A DNA stretch of 64,000 bases from Musicola paradisiaca NCPPB 2511 (GCF_000400505.1 NZ_CM001857.1:4349868-4413867), one strand, 5' to 3'. Positions 10,151-22,609 are shown, counted from the stretch's first letter. Translations and numbers: made by a program. The notes: generated from the letters alone by a model not told the origin.

Positions 10151-12586
10151 CTACAAAAGTTGCGCCAGACGATTAAGGTCGGACTGAATCGCCCCTGCTG
10201 TCACATCGCGTCCAGCGCCTGGCCCGCGAATCACCAGCGGGTTATCACGATACCAGCGGCTCTCAATGGCAAACACGTTATCGCACGGCAACAACGACGC
10301 CAGCGGATGATCCGGACGTACCGCCTCTACACCGACGCGCGCCTTGCCATTGACGTCGAACCGTGCAACGTAACGCAGCACCAGTCCCAGCTCGTTGGCC
10401 GCCTCCAGCCGTTGCAGCATCTGTTCATTAAGCGACTCGCTGTCCTCAAAGAACTGATCCACCGACCCGTCTTCACATCCCGCAGGCACCAGCGATTCCA
10501 CCCGAACCTGATTCGGCTCAATCTCGTATCCCGCTTCGCGCGCCAGAATCACCAGTTTGCGCATTACGTCCTGGCCGGAAAGATCCACCCGGGGATCAGG
10601 TTCCGTCAGCCCTTGCTGCCAGGCCTGATCCACCAAATCGATAAAAGGCGCCGTGCCGTCAAACTGCAAAAATAGCCATGAAAGCGTCCCGGAAAAAATA
10701 CCGCTGAGCGCCAGAATACTGTCCCCGCTTTCCCGCAGGTCGCGCACCGCATAGTTCACCGGCAACCCGGCACCGACCGTAGCGTTGTACAACCAGTGAC
10801 GCCCCGTCTTGGCGAATGCATCGCGAATCTGGCGATAGTTATCCCCGCCGGATGCGCCGGCCAACTTATTGGCGCTGATAACGTGAAAACCATAACTGGC
10901 AAAGTCCAGATAAAGATCCGCCACCGACTGGCTGGCCGTCACATCCAGCACCACCAGATCGTCATAAGGATGCGCACGCATCCACTGGAACAGTTCCTCA
11001 TCGTCGCGTTCCAGGGCTTCATCGTTAAAGAAAGCCAGTACACGGCCGGCATCCAGCCCGTCGTAATTCAGCAGACTGCGCGAACTGTCCACCACGCCGG
11101 CCAGCAAAAACTCAAAACCGGTTCGGGCAGAGATCAGGCTTTGCTCGCGAGCAAACAGCTCCAGCCAGCGGGAACCGATATTTCCCTTGCCGAATAACAC
11201 CAGACCGATACGTTTCTCCGCCCGGAACAGAGAATGGTGCAAACCGCGCACCAGATGCTCGGTAGGGCCGACGCGCAATACAGCGGCCAGGCTGATGTCG
11301 TCCTCGGCCTGACAGATAAATTCAATCGGCTGATCTTTTAGCTGCTGATAGAAACGGTGGCTATGCAACGGATTGCGGCATACTCCGGCGCCAACTAATG
11401 CCACCAGCGCCAGACCTTCGCGCAAAGTAAGGTCGACAGGCAAAGCCGCTTGTTCAAGCACCTGCCAGGCGCTGTTGACGACTTCGGAGGTATAACAGAG
11501 TTGCAGTTGGTTGCGATCCTGATGCGCGCCGGTCGCCAGCGGCCTGACCTGCGCTTTTTTCAGCAATTGCTCCACATCATGCAGTATCAGTTGGAAATCG
11601 TGCGCGGAAGGCACATTCACTTCGATCAGGCAGACATCATCATGACTGGTGACGATCTTCGCGCCGGTACCGGACGCCAGCACTCGTTCAATGCGGGTCG
11701 AGCCCTGTTCCGGTTGATAGCTGCAACGTAGTTGCAAGTCGATATCGCTGCCGGAAACCGGCTGTAATGTGCGGGTATGCAACACCGGCGCCGCCAGACG
11801 CGCCAGTTCGCTGGCTTCATCCAAACGCAGCAACGGCAGCAGGCAGGCATCCTTAACCTTGCGCGGATCCGCACTGTACACGCCGGCTACATCACTCCAG
11901 ATCGTTACACGTTCAACTCCGGCCAGCGCGCCGATCTGCGTCGCGGAGTAATCACTACCGTTACGCCCCAGCAAGACCGTTTCACCTGCCTCGTTACGGC
12001 TGATAAAACCGGTGATGACCAAACGTTGCCCCGCGTACTGCGTCAGCAACTGCTGCAACAACGGCCAGGAACGCCCTTCATCCACCTGCGGTTGCGCCGC
12101 ACGTTCCGCACGCAGGAACGAACGGGCATCCAGCCAGGTTGCCGGCAGATTTTTCTGATCCAACACCGCCGCCATCAGGCGCGCAGACCAGATTTCACCG
12201 TGCCCGACTACTTCGGCATACACTGCATCGGTGATTTTTCCGTCCAGTAACCCCGCCAGATACTCCAAATCGCGAATGAAAGCATTCGTCAACGGCGCAG
12301 CGACTTCCGGCGGCAACAAACCGGCGATCAGGTCACTCTGATAGCGGCGCAGCGCCTGCTGCACCTGATGTGCGGAAATTCTGTCGGACTGGCTGAACGT
12401 CAGCCAGCTAATCAGTTGGTTGGTGGTACTGCCCGCTGCGGAAACCACCATCAAATCACCGGGTCGGCTGTAGTCGGACATCACACCGGCGACGCGCTGA
12501 TAACACTTCACATCCGCCAGACTGCTACCACCAAATTTATGCAACTGACGACCCGTAACGGCGCCAGCTATCCCCAAAGCACTCAT
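10151..12586 (-). CDS. metL: Bifunctional aspartokinase II / homoserine dehydrogenase II MetL
   Basis: Carries out the first and third steps of the aspartate pathway toward methionine. The 811-residue fusion has an N-terminal aspartokinase (HKFGGSSLADVKCY, residues 16-29), a central regulatory region, and a C-terminal homoserine dehydrogenase (VLFGKGNIGSRWLELFAREQ, about residues 465-485, and the NKLAGA and GAGLPVNY motifs). Length and sequence match E. coli MetL (810 aa). It starts two bases after the metB stop codon, so metBL is one transcript controlled by MetJ. Confidence 0.97.
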   Translation of the reverse strand: MSALGIAGAVTGRQLHKFGGSSLADVKCYQRVAGVMSDYSRPGDLMVVSAAGSTTNQLISWLTFSQSDRISAHQVQQALRRYQSDLIAGLLPPEVAAPLTNAFIRDLEYLAGLLDGKITDAVYAEVVGHGEIWSARLMAAVLDQKNLPATWLDARSFLRAERAAQPQVDEGRSWPLLQQLLTQYAGQRLVITGFISRNEAGETVLLGRNGSDYSATQIGALAGVERVTIWSDVAGVYSADPRKVKDACLLPLLRLDEASELARLAAPVLHTRTLQPVSGSDIDLQLRCSYQPEQGSTRIERVLASGTGAKIVTSHDDVCLIEVNVPSAHDFQLILHDVEQLLKKAQVRPLATGAHQDRNQLQLCYTSEVVNSAWQVLEQAALPVDLTLREGLALVALVGAGVCRNPLHSHRFYQQLKDQPIEFICQAEDDISLAAVLRVGPTEHLVRGLHHSLFRAEKRIGLVLFGKGNIGSRWLELFAREQSLISARTGFEFLLAGVVDSSRSLLNYDGLDAGRVLAFFNDEALERDDEELFQWMRAHPYDDLVVLDVTASQSVADLYLDFASYGFHVISANKLAGASGGDNYRQIRDAFAKTGRHWLYNATVGAGLPVNYAVRDLRESGDSILALSGIFSGTLSWLFLQFDGTAPFIDLVDQAWQQGLTEPDPRVDLSGQDVMRKLVILAREAGYEIEPNQVRVESLVPAGCEDGSVDQFFEDSESLNEQMLQRLEAANELGLVLRYVARFDVNGKARVGVEAVRPDHPLASLLPCDNVFAIESRWYRDNPLVIRGPGAGRDVTAGAIQSDLNRLAQLL

Positions 12587-12588
12587 TC

Positions 12589-13749
12589 TTACCTCTTGGC
12601 TGCGTCCTGAAACGCTCTGTCCAAATCGGCAACCAGATCGTCGCCGTCTTCAATCCCTACCGAAATACGCAACAGTGTTTCCGAAATCCCCGCTGCGGCA
12701 CGCGCTTCCGGCGCCATACCTGCGTGAGTCATGGTAGCGGCATGAGAGATCAGGCTTTCCACGCCGCCCAACGATTCCGCCAGCGTAAACAGTTCCAACG
12801 ACGCCAGGAAACTGCGCAAGGTTTCTTCATCCCCGTCCAGTTCGAAACTCAACATAGCGCCGAAACCGGACTGTTGACGACAGGCGATCTCATGACCGGG
12901 ATTTTCCGGCAAGGAAGGATGATACAGTTTTTTCACCAACGGCTGCCGCTGCAAATATTCCACAATCTGTAGGGCGTTTTTCTGCGCCGCCGCCATACGC
13001 GGCGACAGCGTCCGCAGGCCGCGCAACAGCAGATAGCTGTCGAAAGCGGCGCCCGTCACGCCGATGTTGTTGGCCCACCAGGCCAGTTCAGTGACCACGT
13101 CCGGATCTTTGGCGATCACGGTACCGGCCACGACATCGGAGTGGCCGTTGAGATATTTGGTACAAGAGTGCACCACCAAATCGGCGCCCAACCTCAGTGG
13201 GTTCTGCAATGCCGGGCTCAGGAAGGTGTTATCCACGACGCTGACCGCGCCGACTTCGCGTGCCGCCTGACAAATCGCCGCAATATCCACCACGCGCAAC
13301 AGCGGGTTACTCGGGCTTTCCACCAGCACCAGCTTCGGTTTTTCGGCCAAAGCGGCTTGCAGTTCTGTCTGATTACCCTGATCGACGAACCTCACCCGAA
13401 ATGCGCCGCGGCGGCTCAGACTGTCAAACAGGCGATAACTGCCGCCGTAGCAGTCATGGGGAGCCACCAGCAAGTCGCCAGGACGCAAAAACACCGTGCA
13501 AACCAGCAGAATCGCCGACATACCGGTATTGGTCAAAACCGCGCCCGCGCCGCCCTCCAGCTCAGCCAGCGCACGTTGAACCACGTCACGAGTCGGATTG
13601 CCACGCCGGGAATAATCATGTGTGCGGGGCTGATTGAAACCCGTGAAGTTATAGGTGCTGGAGAGATGAATCGGTGGGACAACACAACCAAACTGCTCGT
13701 CATTGTTCAACCCACTGCGGACTGCGATAGTAGCCTGTTTACGCGTCAT
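12589..13749 (-). CDS. metB: Cystathionine gamma-synthase MetB
   Basis: PLP enzyme joining O-succinylhomoserine and cysteine to cystathionine. The 386-residue protein begins MTRKQATIAVRSGL as in E. coli; an upstream ATG would add 13 unconserved residues. Family marks are YSRRGNPTRD, the substrate/PLP segment, and the Schiff-base lysine in SCTKYLNGHSDV. AGGAAAGG precedes the chosen start. It is divergent from metJ across a shared MetJ operator and is followed immediately by metL. Confidence 0.97.
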   Translation of the reverse strand: MTRKQATIAVRSGLNNDEQFGCVVPPIHLSSTYNFTGFNQPRTHDYSRRGNPTRDVVQRALAELEGGAGAVLTNTGMSAILLVCTVFLRPGDLLVAPHDCYGGSYRLFDSLSRRGAFRVRFVDQGNQTELQAALAEKPKLVLVESPSNPLLRVVDIAAICQAAREVGAVSVVDNTFLSPALQNPLRLGADLVVHSCTKYLNGHSDVVAGTVIAKDPDVVTELAWWANNIGVTGAAFDSYLLLRGLRTLSPRMAAAQKNALQIVEYLQRQPLVKKLYHPSLPENPGHEIACRQQSGFGAMLSFELDGDEETLRSFLASLELFTLAESLGGVESLISHAATMTHAGMAPEARAAAGISETLLRISVGIEDGDDLVADLDRAFQDAAKR

Positions 13750-13807
13750 CGGTGCCTTTCCTGACTGAACTGAAGTAGAGGATTTCAAGAGTAAACGCAG
13801 AAGTAAT

Positions 13808-13847
13808 GGACGTCAACACATCTAGACTTCTAAACTTCTTTGCGTAT
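13808..13847. promoter_or_regulatory. MetJ operator between metB and metJ (four to five met boxes)
   Basis: Contiguous 8-base units GGACGTCA, ACACATCT, AGACTTCT, AAACTTCT and TTGCGTAT run from 13808 to 13847 in exact 8-base phase. The first three or four resemble AGACGTCT. The array sits between divergent metB and metJ, the place of the known operator in E. coli, and should repress both when SAM is plentiful. Confidence 0.85.
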
Positions 13848-13934
13848 AGATTGAGCATCCCTGGAATAACCGTTAGAATTATGGTGCTTCATGACAGTGG
13901 CAGTTTTCATCACGATCAATTTTTAAGGTATCCC

Positions 13935-14252
13935 ATGGCTGAGTGGAATGGCGAGTACGTAAGCCCATATGCGGAACACGGCAAAAAAAGCGAGCAGGTA
14001 AAGAAAATAACGGTATCTATCCCGTTGAAGGTATTGAAGATCTTGACGGACGAACGTACCCGTCGTCAGGTGAACAACCTGCGTCACGCAACCAACAGTG
14101 AATTATTGTGCGAGGCGTTTCTGCACGCATTCACCGGCCAGCCTCTGCCAGACGACGACGATCTGCGCAAGGAACGCCATGACGAAATTCCCGAAACCGC
14201 CAAGGTCATCATGCGCGAAATGGGCATCGATCCGGATACGTGGGAATACTAA
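13935..14252 (+). CDS. metJ: Methionine regulon repressor MetJ
   Basis: Ribbon-helix-helix repressor using S-adenosylmethionine as corepressor. The 105-residue product is almost identical to E. coli MetJ, including the DNA-contacting strand [15 protein letters not shown] (residues 22-36) and helix B. It starts at the ATG of MAEWNGEY; the frame is open 43 codons upstream through the operator. A bidirectional terminator follows. It controls metBL and metF in this window. Confidence 0.98.
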   Translation: MAEWNGEYVSPYAEHGKKSEQVKKITVSIPLKVLKILTDERTRRQVNNLRHATNSELLCEAFLHAFTGQPLPDDDDLRKERHDEIPETAKVIMREMGIDPDTWEY

Positions 14253-14299
14253 CGGCGGCACGACGCCATCCAGGGCAATCGGCATTCGACAGAAACAAC

Positions 14300-14326
14300 A
14301 AAGGCACCCGCGGGTGCCTTTGTTTT
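14300..14326. terminator. Bidirectional terminator between metJ and rpmE
   Basis: Perfect 11-base palindromic stem AAAGGCACCCG / CGGGTGCCTTT with TTGTTTT on the plus side and TTTGTTGTTT on the minus side. It lies between convergent metJ and rpmE. Confidence 0.85.
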
Positions 14327-14370
14327 GGCCGCTATTCGCGACCGGCGCATCACGCCTGAAATGGCAGTGA

Positions 14371-14586
14371 TTACTTCTTCACGCCCGGAACGCTGAAGCG
14401 TTTGTTGAAACGCTCAACACGACCACCAGTGTCAACAACGCGCTGTTTGCCGGTGAAGAACGGGTGGCAGGCGGAGCACACGTCCAGGTTCAGATCGCGC
14501 GCGACGGTAGAACGGGTTTTGATGACATTACCGCAAGAACAGGTAGCGGTAATTTCAACGTAATTCGGGTGAATACCTTCTTTCAT
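14371..14586 (-). CDS. rpmE: 50S ribosomal protein L31 (zinc type)
   Basis: The 71-residue protein starts [13 protein letters not shown] and keeps the four zinc ligands of the C+ form, CSCG (residues 16 and 18) and CSAC (37 and 40), followed by the HPFFTGKQR segment. It bridges the ribosomal subunits as part of the large subunit. It is divergent from priA, as in E. coli. The zinc-free paralogue is not in the window. Confidence 0.98.
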   Translation of the reverse strand: MKEGIHPNYVEITATCSCGNVIKTRSTVARDLNLDVCSACHPFFTGKQRVVDTGGRVERFNKRFSVPGVKK

Positions 14587-14758
14587 GGGAAACCTCTGTT
14601 AAGGCCGTGTCGCTATCCAGCCCTTTTCCGCCAGACACCACACGAAGTTGAGTTAAACGAGCTTTATACCACACGGTACAAAGGCGGCGGATCATACAGA
14701 AATTAACCAGATGATGCAATCATATCGGCAGGCGCCGCCTGCGCCGTGTACAATCTGA

Positions 14759-17011
<2,253 letters not shown>

Positions 17012-17320
17012 AGCGCTAGGATGCAGTTACTATTTCTACATCCCGCTCGGATGCCTATTTTGCGGGCACGCCCGAAAAACAGACAACACAATCGAGATCG
17101 GCACGACGTAATTCATAAAACTTGTGTACCCTCTGTCAGGTGTGGCGGGAGAACCGCATGACGAACAGGCGTCGGCCGGTTTTTATGCTGTCATAATTCC
17201 CGGCTTTTCCTGTCGTCGAAATGGAAGCGTACCGCCCCGACAAGAAACGCTATCAACGACCGTCATATCTGACAGTCAGGCAACAGCGCCAGTTGACGCT
17301 GACGCAAGGAGGAAAAAGCG
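17012..17320. other. priA-cytR intergenic region
   Basis: These 309 bases carry no credible gene. They must hold the cytR promoter, but no clear -35/-10 pair or CRP site could be picked out by eye. The only firm element is the strong Shine-Dalgarno AAGGAGG at 17306-17312 that sets the unusual TTG start of cytR. Confidence 0.6.
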
Positions 17321-18391
17321 TTGGAGCAAAACAGACATATCTCGCCCGCTACCATGAAGGACGTTGCGGACAAGGCCGGTGTATCGACCGCCACCGTGTC
17401 CCGGGCGCTGACTCATCCGGAAAAGGTTTCCGCCGCTACACGGCAGAAAGTGGAAGAAGCGGCGCTAGCTGTAGGATACGCGCCGAATACCCTCAGTCGC
17501 CATGTCAAACGCCATGAATCCAGAACCATTCTGGTCGTCGTGCCCGATATCTGCGATCCTTTTTTCTGCGATATCTTGCGCGGCATTGAAGAAACCGCGG
17601 CGGAACGCGGCTATCTGGTGTTGATCGGCGATTGCGCCCACCAGCGCCAAAATGAAAAAACCTTTCTCGATTTGATCATCACCCGGCAAATCGACGGCAT
17701 CCTGTTGCTGGGCTCACAGCTGCCTTTCGACGCCGGCAAGGAAGAACAACGTAGCCTGCCGCCGATGGTGATGGCCAACGAATTTTCGCCAGAGCTCGGC
17801 CTGCCGACCGTACACATCGATAACCTCACCGCTGCGTTTGAAGCCGTCAGCTACCTGCACCATCTGGGGCATCAACGTATCGCCTGCATCGCCGGGCCGG
17901 AACAACTGCTGCTCAGCGAGTACCGCCTGCAGGGCTACATTCAGGCGCTGCGGCGCTGCGGGCTGCCTGTCGATAATCAATACATCATTCGCGGCGATTT
18001 CGATTACGAAACCGGTTCGCGCGGGCTGACGCGCTTGATGTCACACCCGACGCCGCCGACTGCGGTGTTCTGCCACAGCGATGTTATCGCCATGGGCGCC
18101 TTGTCGCAGGCGCGCAAAATGGGGCTGGATATCCCCCGGGATTTGTCACTGATAGGGTTTGATGACATCGATCAAGCCAGTTATTGTTTCCCCCCACTGA
18201 CTACAGTGGCGCAGCCGCGTTATGAAATAGGGCGCGAGGCCACGCTGCTGCTGCTGGCGCAGTTGCTCCACCATACGGTGCCCAACGGTTCGCGGTTGCT
18301 CTCCAGCGAGTTGGTGATTCGTGAAAGCACCGCCGCTCCCGGCCCACGACCGGCGGGCTTTAAGAGTGCAGGTGCTGGTCAAATATTTTAG
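17321..18391 (+). CDS. cytR: LacI-family nucleoside catabolism repressor CytR
   Basis: In E. coli CytR represses nucleoside uptake and breakdown genes together with CRP-cAMP and is relieved by cytidine. The 356-residue product has the N-terminal LacI helix-turn-helix TMKDVADKAGVSTATVSRAL (residues 11-30) and the periplasmic-binding-like core (ESRTILVVVPDICDPFF). The start taken is a TTG eight bases after AAGGAGG; the first internal ATG, at codon 12, would cut the protein at the helix-turn-helix edge and lacks a comparable ribosome-binding site. ftsN follows. Confidence 0.93.
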   Translation: MEQNRHISPATMKDVADKAGVSTATVSRALTHPEKVSAATRQKVEEAALAVGYAPNTLSRHVKRHESRTILVVVPDICDPFFCDILRGIEETAAERGYLVLIGDCAHQRQNEKTFLDLIITRQIDGILLLGSQLPFDAGKEEQRSLPPMVMANEFSPELGLPTVHIDNLTAAFEAVSYLHHLGHQRIACIAGPEQLLLSEYRLQGYIQALRRCGLPVDNQYIIRGDFDYETGSRGLTRLMSHPTPPTAVFCHSDVIAMGALSQARKMGLDIPRDLSLIGFDDIDQASYCFPPLTTVAQPRYEIGREATLLLLAQLLHHTVPNGSRLLSSELVIRESTAAPGPRPAGFKSAGAGQIF

Positions 18392-18444
18392 GGTTCAGTA
18401 ACATGACGGCCTGTTACTTTTTTACTTAAATCAGCGAACTTACT

Positions 18445-19386
18445 GTGGCACAAAGAGACTATGTCAGCCGAGGGCGCTCAGGTGCGCAACGGAAGAAGAC
18501 ATCCAACCGAAGAAGAGGGGGCTCTTCGCGCACGTCCAAAACCATGGTGGCGCTTGCCGTCGCCGTATTGGTTACTTTCGCGGGCGGATTGTACTTCATC
18601 TCTCACAATAAACCGGGCGACAACACAGTGATTCCTCGCACGGGGCCGCAAGGTAACGGGCTGCCGCCAAAACCGGAGGAGCGCTGGCGTTATATCAAAG
18701 AGTTGGAAAACCGCCAGATTGGCGTAGCCTCGCCGACGGAGCCTTCCGCCGGTGGCGAAATCCGGTCGACGTCACAGTTGACGGACGAACAACGTCAGTT
18801 GCTGGAGCAGATGCAGTCGGACATGCGCCGCCAGCCGACGCCGCTCAATGAAGTGCCGTATAACGACCAGAGTCAGGCTATACGCACCCAAAACAGTCTC
18901 AAACCGCAGACCGTTGTGCCCGTCATTCCGGGCAGCAACAGCGCGACATCCGCCATCGCGCCGCGCCCCCTGGCGCCGGCAACCTCATCGCATCAGCCCA
19001 CAACGACGAACTCGACGGCGGTAAAACCGACGCCTTCCACGCAAAAACCGGCACTTGCTGAAACGAAAAAAGAGACGGCGAAGACGGATAAACAGGACAC
19101 CGCTCAGAAAGAGACCGCTAAAAACGAGCCTAAACAGCAGGAAAGCAAACCGGAAAAAGAACAGCGCTGGATGGTGCAGTGCGGTTCGTTCAAAACCGTC
19201 GAACCGGCGGAATCCATACGTGCCGAGCTGGCCTTCGCCGGGATGGAAAGCCGTATCGCCAGCAGTGGCGGCTGGCACCGAATCATACTCGGGCCCTACA
19301 CCAGCCGTACTGCGGCTGATAAAGCGGCGCAAAAACTCAAAGGTATGGGCCAATCCAATTGCATCCCGTTGGCAGCCGGGGGTTGA
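18445..19386 (+). CDS. ftsN: Cell division protein FtsN
   Basis: Bitopic inner-membrane protein that triggers septal peptidoglycan synthesis. The 313-residue product starts with GTG (MAQRDYVSRG, as in E. coli), has a basic cytoplasmic tail, one membrane segment (VALAVAVLVTFAGGLYFI, about residues 35-52), a conserved periplasmic essential region (PPKPEERWRYIKELENRQ), a low-complexity Thr/Lys/Gln linker and a C-terminal SPOR domain (RWMVQCGSF to SNCIPLAAGG) with its two cysteines. Its stop codon lies inside a sigma-32-like promoter for hslV. Confidence 0.96.
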   Translation: MAQRDYVSRGRSGAQRKKTSNRRRGGSSRTSKTMVALAVAVLVTFAGGLYFISHNKPGDNTVIPRTGPQGNGLPPKPEERWRYIKELENRQIGVASPTEPSAGGEIRSTSQLTDEQRQLLEQMQSDMRRQPTPLNEVPYNDQSQAIRTQNSLKPQTVVPVIPGSNSATSAIAPRPLAPATSSHQPTTTNSTAVKPTPSTQKPALAETKKETAKTDKQDTAQKETAKNEPKQQESKPEKEQRWMVQCGSFKTVEPAESIRAELAFAGMESRIASSGGWHRIILGPYTSRTAADKAAQKLKGMGQSNCIPLAAGG

Positions 19387-19410
19387 AAAAAACCCCGGTT
19401 CCCCCCACTT
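19383..19410 (+). promoter_or_regulatory. Sigma-32 (heat-shock) promoter of hslVU
   Basis: TTGAAA at 19383-19388 (overlapping the ftsN TGA) and CCCCACTT at 19403-19410 are separated by 14 bases, close to the sigma-32 consensus CTTGAAA-N11-16-CCCCAT-T. It lies about 175 bases before hslV, the classic heat-shock operon. The match was judged by eye and has no experimental support here. Confidence 0.7.
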
Positions 19411-19586
19411 AATCGTCAATATTCCCCGCATCATGTGGGTAATGCCAATCAACCAATCGACAGACCGGCACGTTTCGCGGCCGTGGGCGTCATCAGCGCC
19501 CCGCCGTATACGCTCCCGCAAACCTGGTTCGGATGAGGGCACTACGCCTCCGTGGGGGTTCTTTTCTCAGTAACGGGGACAAGCTC

Positions 19587-20117
19587 GTGACAACTATTGT
19601 AAGCGTTCGCCGTAATGGCCAGGTCGTGATTGGCGGTGACGGCCAAGCCACCCTGGGCAACACGGTAATGAAAGGAAACGTGCGCAAAGTGCGCCGTCTG
19701 TACAACGACCGGGTCATCGCCGGTTTCGCCGGCGGCACCGCCGATGCCTTCACGCTGTTCGAGTTGTTCGAGCGTAAGCTGGAGCTGCATCAGGGCCATC
19801 TGGTGAAAGCCGCCGTCGAGTTGGCAAAGGACTGGCGTACCGATCGCATGCTGCGTCGGTTAGAAGCGTTGCTGGCCGTCGCCGATGAAAACGCATCACT
19901 GATCATTACCGGCAACGGCGACGTTATTCAGCCGGAAAACGATCTGATCGCCATCGGCTCAGGCGGCCCCTATGCCCAGGCCGCCGCACGCGCCTTGCTG
20001 GAAAATACCGAACTGAGCGCGCGGGAAATCGTCGAAAAAGCCCTGGGTATTGCTGGTGACATCTGCATTTACACCAACCAGTTCCACACCATCGAAGAGT
20101 TAGCCTCCAAGGCGTAA
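19587..20117 (+). CDS. hslV: ATP-dependent protease proteolytic subunit HslV (ClpQ)
   Basis: Forms the double hexameric peptidase of HslVU, related to proteasome beta subunits. The start chosen is a GTG giving [11 protein letters not shown], because removal of Met exposes the catalytic Thr1 (TTIVSV) that the family requires; the frame is open 18 codons upstream, but those codons have no counterpart. The 176-residue length equals E. coli HslV. Further motifs are [15 protein letters not shown] and [14 protein letters not shown]. hslU starts 9 bases after its stop. Confidence 0.97.
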   Translation: MTTIVSVRRNGQVVIGGDGQATLGNTVMKGNVRKVRRLYNDRVIAGFAGGTADAFTLFELFERKLELHQGHLVKAAVELAKDWRTDRMLRRLEALLAVADENASLIITGNGDVIQPENDLIAIGSGGPYAQAAARALLENTELSAREIVEKALGIAGDICIYTNQFHTIEELASKA

Positions 20118-20126
20118 GGATTCACT

Positions 20127-21458
20127 ATGTCTGAAATGACCCCGCGCGAAATAGTCAGCGAGCTGGATAGCCACATCATCGGACAGGACAAGGCGAAACG
20201 CGCCGTGGCCATCGCGCTGCGCAACCGCTGGCGCCGTATGCAGTTGGAAGAAGATCTGCGTCACGAAGTCACACCGAAAAACATCCTGATGATTGGGCCG
20301 ACCGGCGTGGGTAAAACAGAAATCGCCCGTCGTTTGGCCAAACTGGCCAATGCGCCCTTCATCAAGGTTGAAGCCACCAAGTTCACCGAAGTCGGCTATG
20401 TCGGCAAAGAAGTCGACTCCATCATCCGCGATCTGGCCGATGCCGCCATTAAAATGGTGCGTCAGTTGGCGGTAGAGAAAAACCGCTACCGCGCCGAAGA
20501 ACTGGCGGAAGAACGCATTCTGGATGTCCTGGTGCCGCCGGCCAAAAACAACTGGGGGCAAACGGAAGAAAGTAACGAGCCCTCCCCGGCTCGCCAGGCT
20601 TTCCGCAAAAAACTGCGCGAAGGTCAGCTGGATGACAAAGAAATTGAAATCGAACTGGCGGCCGCGCCGGTCGGCGTAGAAATCATGGCGCCGCCGGGAA
20701 TGGAAGAGATGACCAACCAGTTGCAGTCCATGTTTCAAAACCTGGCCGGACAGAAGCAAAAATCCCGCAAAATCAAAATCAAGGATGCGTTCAAACAACT
20801 GGTGGAAGAAGAAGCCGGCAAGTTGGTCAATCCGGAAGAGCTGAAGCAGCAGGCGATTGATGCGGTAGAACAGCACGGCATCGTGTTTATCGACGAGATC
20901 GATAAAATCTGCAAACGCGGTGAAACCTCCGGCCCGGATGTCTCCCGCGAAGGGGTTCAACGCGATCTGCTGCCGTTGGTTGAAGGCTGCACCGTTTCTA
21001 CCAAGCACGGCATGGTGAAAACCGACCACATCCTGTTTATCGCATCCGGCGCATTCCAGGTCGCCAGCCCGTCGGATCTGATCCCCGAATTGCAGGGCCG
21101 TTTGCCGATTCGTGTGGAACTGCAGGCGCTAACCACAGAAGACTTCGAACGTATTCTGACGGAACCAAGTGCAGCGCTGACCGAGCAATACAAGGCGCTG
21201 ATGGCGACCGAAGGCGTAAACATCGAGTTCGCGCAGGATGGCATCCGTCGAATTGCCGAGGCGGCGTGGCAAGTCAACGAACGCACGGAAAATATCGGCG
21301 CGCGCCGTCTGCACACGGTGCTGGAGCGTCTGATCGAAGACATCTCCTACAACGCCAGCGAAATGGGTGGTCAAACCGTGACGATTGATGCAGATTACGT
21401 ACGTAGTCACCTTGACGAGCTGGTAGCAGATGAAGATCTGAGCCGATTTATCTTATAA
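20127..21458 (+). CDS. hslU: HslU (ClpY) ATPase unfoldase
   Basis: AAA+ hexamer that unfolds substrates and feeds them to HslV. The 443-residue product contains Walker [16 protein letters not shown] (about residue 57), an intermediate domain rich in charged residues (about 110-240), Walker B FIDEIDKI (about 252-259), and the C-terminal LSRFIL tail that docks into HslV. It is the second gene of hslVU and ends at a strong terminator. Confidence 0.98.
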   Translation: MSEMTPREIVSELDSHIIGQDKAKRAVAIALRNRWRRMQLEEDLRHEVTPKNILMIGPTGVGKTEIARRLAKLANAPFIKVEATKFTEVGYVGKEVDSIIRDLADAAIKMVRQLAVEKNRYRAEELAEERILDVLVPPAKNNWGQTEESNEPSPARQAFRKKLREGQLDDKEIEIELAAAPVGVEIMAPPGMEEMTNQLQSMFQNLAGQKQKSRKIKIKDAFKQLVEEEAGKLVNPEELKQQAIDAVEQHGIVFIDEIDKICKRGETSGPDVSREGVQRDLLPLVEGCTVSTKHGMVKTDHILFIASGAFQVASPSDLIPELQGRLPIRVELQALTTEDFERILTEPSAALTEQYKALMATEGVNIEFAQDGIRRIAEAAWQVNERTENIGARRLHTVLERLIEDISYNASEMGGQTVTIDADYVRSHLDELVADEDLSRFIL

Positions 21459-21487
21459 TCCGCGCTCACGGATCGCACTGGTAGCAG

Positions 21488-21521
21488 ACATGTGGGAGGC
21501 CTCGCCTCCCACATGTTTTTT
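21488..21521 (+). terminator. hslVU terminator
   Basis: Thirteen-base stem ACATGTGGGAGGC / GCCTCCCACATGT with a three-base loop, followed by TTTTTT, 30 bases after the hslU stop. Confidence 0.9.
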
Positions 21522-21564
21522 ATCAGCGGCGCCTGTCACTCTTATCCCTGAACTGAAACGCACC

Positions 21565-22482
21565 ATGACTTCATTAGCACATAGCAATAAAACCAAAGCC
21601 TGGCTGGACAGTCTGCGTCCCAAGACACTACCGCTGGCGTTTGCCTCCATCGTTACCGGAACGGCTATCGCCTGCTGGCATGGCAGCTTCAAACCGGGCG
21701 TCGCGCTGTTGACCCTGTTTACCGCCGGTTTGCTGCAAATCCTGTCCAATTTGGCCAACGACTATGGCGATGCGGTAAAGGGGAGCGACAAAGAAGACCG
21801 TATTGGTCCGTTGCGCGGTATCCAGACTGGCGCCATCACACTGGCGGAACTACGCAGAGCACTGCTGATCACTATCCTGCTGACCGTCGTTTCGGGCAGC
21901 GTACTGGTCACGCTGGCCTGTGAAAAACCAGGGGATATCGTGGCGTTTCTGGGGCTGGGGTTGCTGGCCATTGTTGCCGCCATCACTTATACCGTGGGCA
22001 ATAAGCCCTATGGCTATATCGGTTTGGGTGATATCTCCGTACTGATCTTCTTTGGCTGGCTCAGCGTAGCGGGTTCCTACTATCTGCAAACCGGCTATTT
22101 CGACAGCATCGTGATCCTTCCGGCGACCGCCTGCGGTCTGCTGGCCGTCGCCGTGCTCAATATCAACAACCTGCGCGATATCGATAGCGATCGGGAAAAC
22201 GGCAAGAACACCCTGGCCGTGCGGCTCGGCTCGCACAAAGCACGCTGTTATCACATGGGATTGCTGATGACCGCGCCGGTCTGTCTGGCGCTGTTCGCCA
22301 CGTTTTATCTGCATACGCTGACGGGTTGGCTATTTATTCTGGCGTTACCGTTGCTGGTCAAGCAGGGGTGCTATGTCCTGCGGGAAACCACGGCATTCAG
22401 CATGCGGCCAATGCTGGAAAAAACCGTCAAAGGTGCGCTATTGACCAACCTGCTGTTCGCCGTCGGCGTCTTGCTGAGCTGA
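21565..22482 (+). CDS. menA: 1,4-dihydroxy-2-naphthoate octaprenyltransferase MenA
   Basis: Integral membrane enzyme that attaches the octaprenyl chain to DHNA in menaquinone synthesis. The 305-residue product has eight or nine membrane segments and the UbiA-family Asp-rich motifs NDYGDAVKGSDKED and NNLRDIDSDRENGK. The start MTSLAHSN was chosen by family alignment; the frame is open 25 codons further upstream, overlapping the hslU terminator. Confidence 0.95.
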   Translation: MTSLAHSNKTKAWLDSLRPKTLPLAFASIVTGTAIACWHGSFKPGVALLTLFTAGLLQILSNLANDYGDAVKGSDKEDRIGPLRGIQTGAITLAELRRALLITILLTVVSGSVLVTLACEKPGDIVAFLGLGLLAIVAAITYTVGNKPYGYIGLGDISVLIFFGWLSVAGSYYLQTGYFDSIVILPATACGLLAVAVLNINNLRDIDSDRENGKNTLAVRLGSHKARCYHMGLLMTAPVCLALFATFYLHTLTGWLFILALPLLVKQGCYVLRETTAFSMRPMLEKTVKGALLTNLLFAVGVLLS

Positions 22483-22609
22483 AACCGGCGCGGGATAGAC
22501 TCATCGTCGTTTACTGACGCTGGTCAAGGTGTCCGTTGATGATTTTGCCAACACCAGCCAGAAAGGGATATACTCCATTCACCTTGTCAGCGGCAACGAC
22601 GTGAGTCCT

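Noticed and set aside
20100-21029. 309-codon minus-strand frame opposite hslU
   Set aside because: Antisense shadow of hslU, rich in Phe and Gly from reverse-read Glu/Lys codons.
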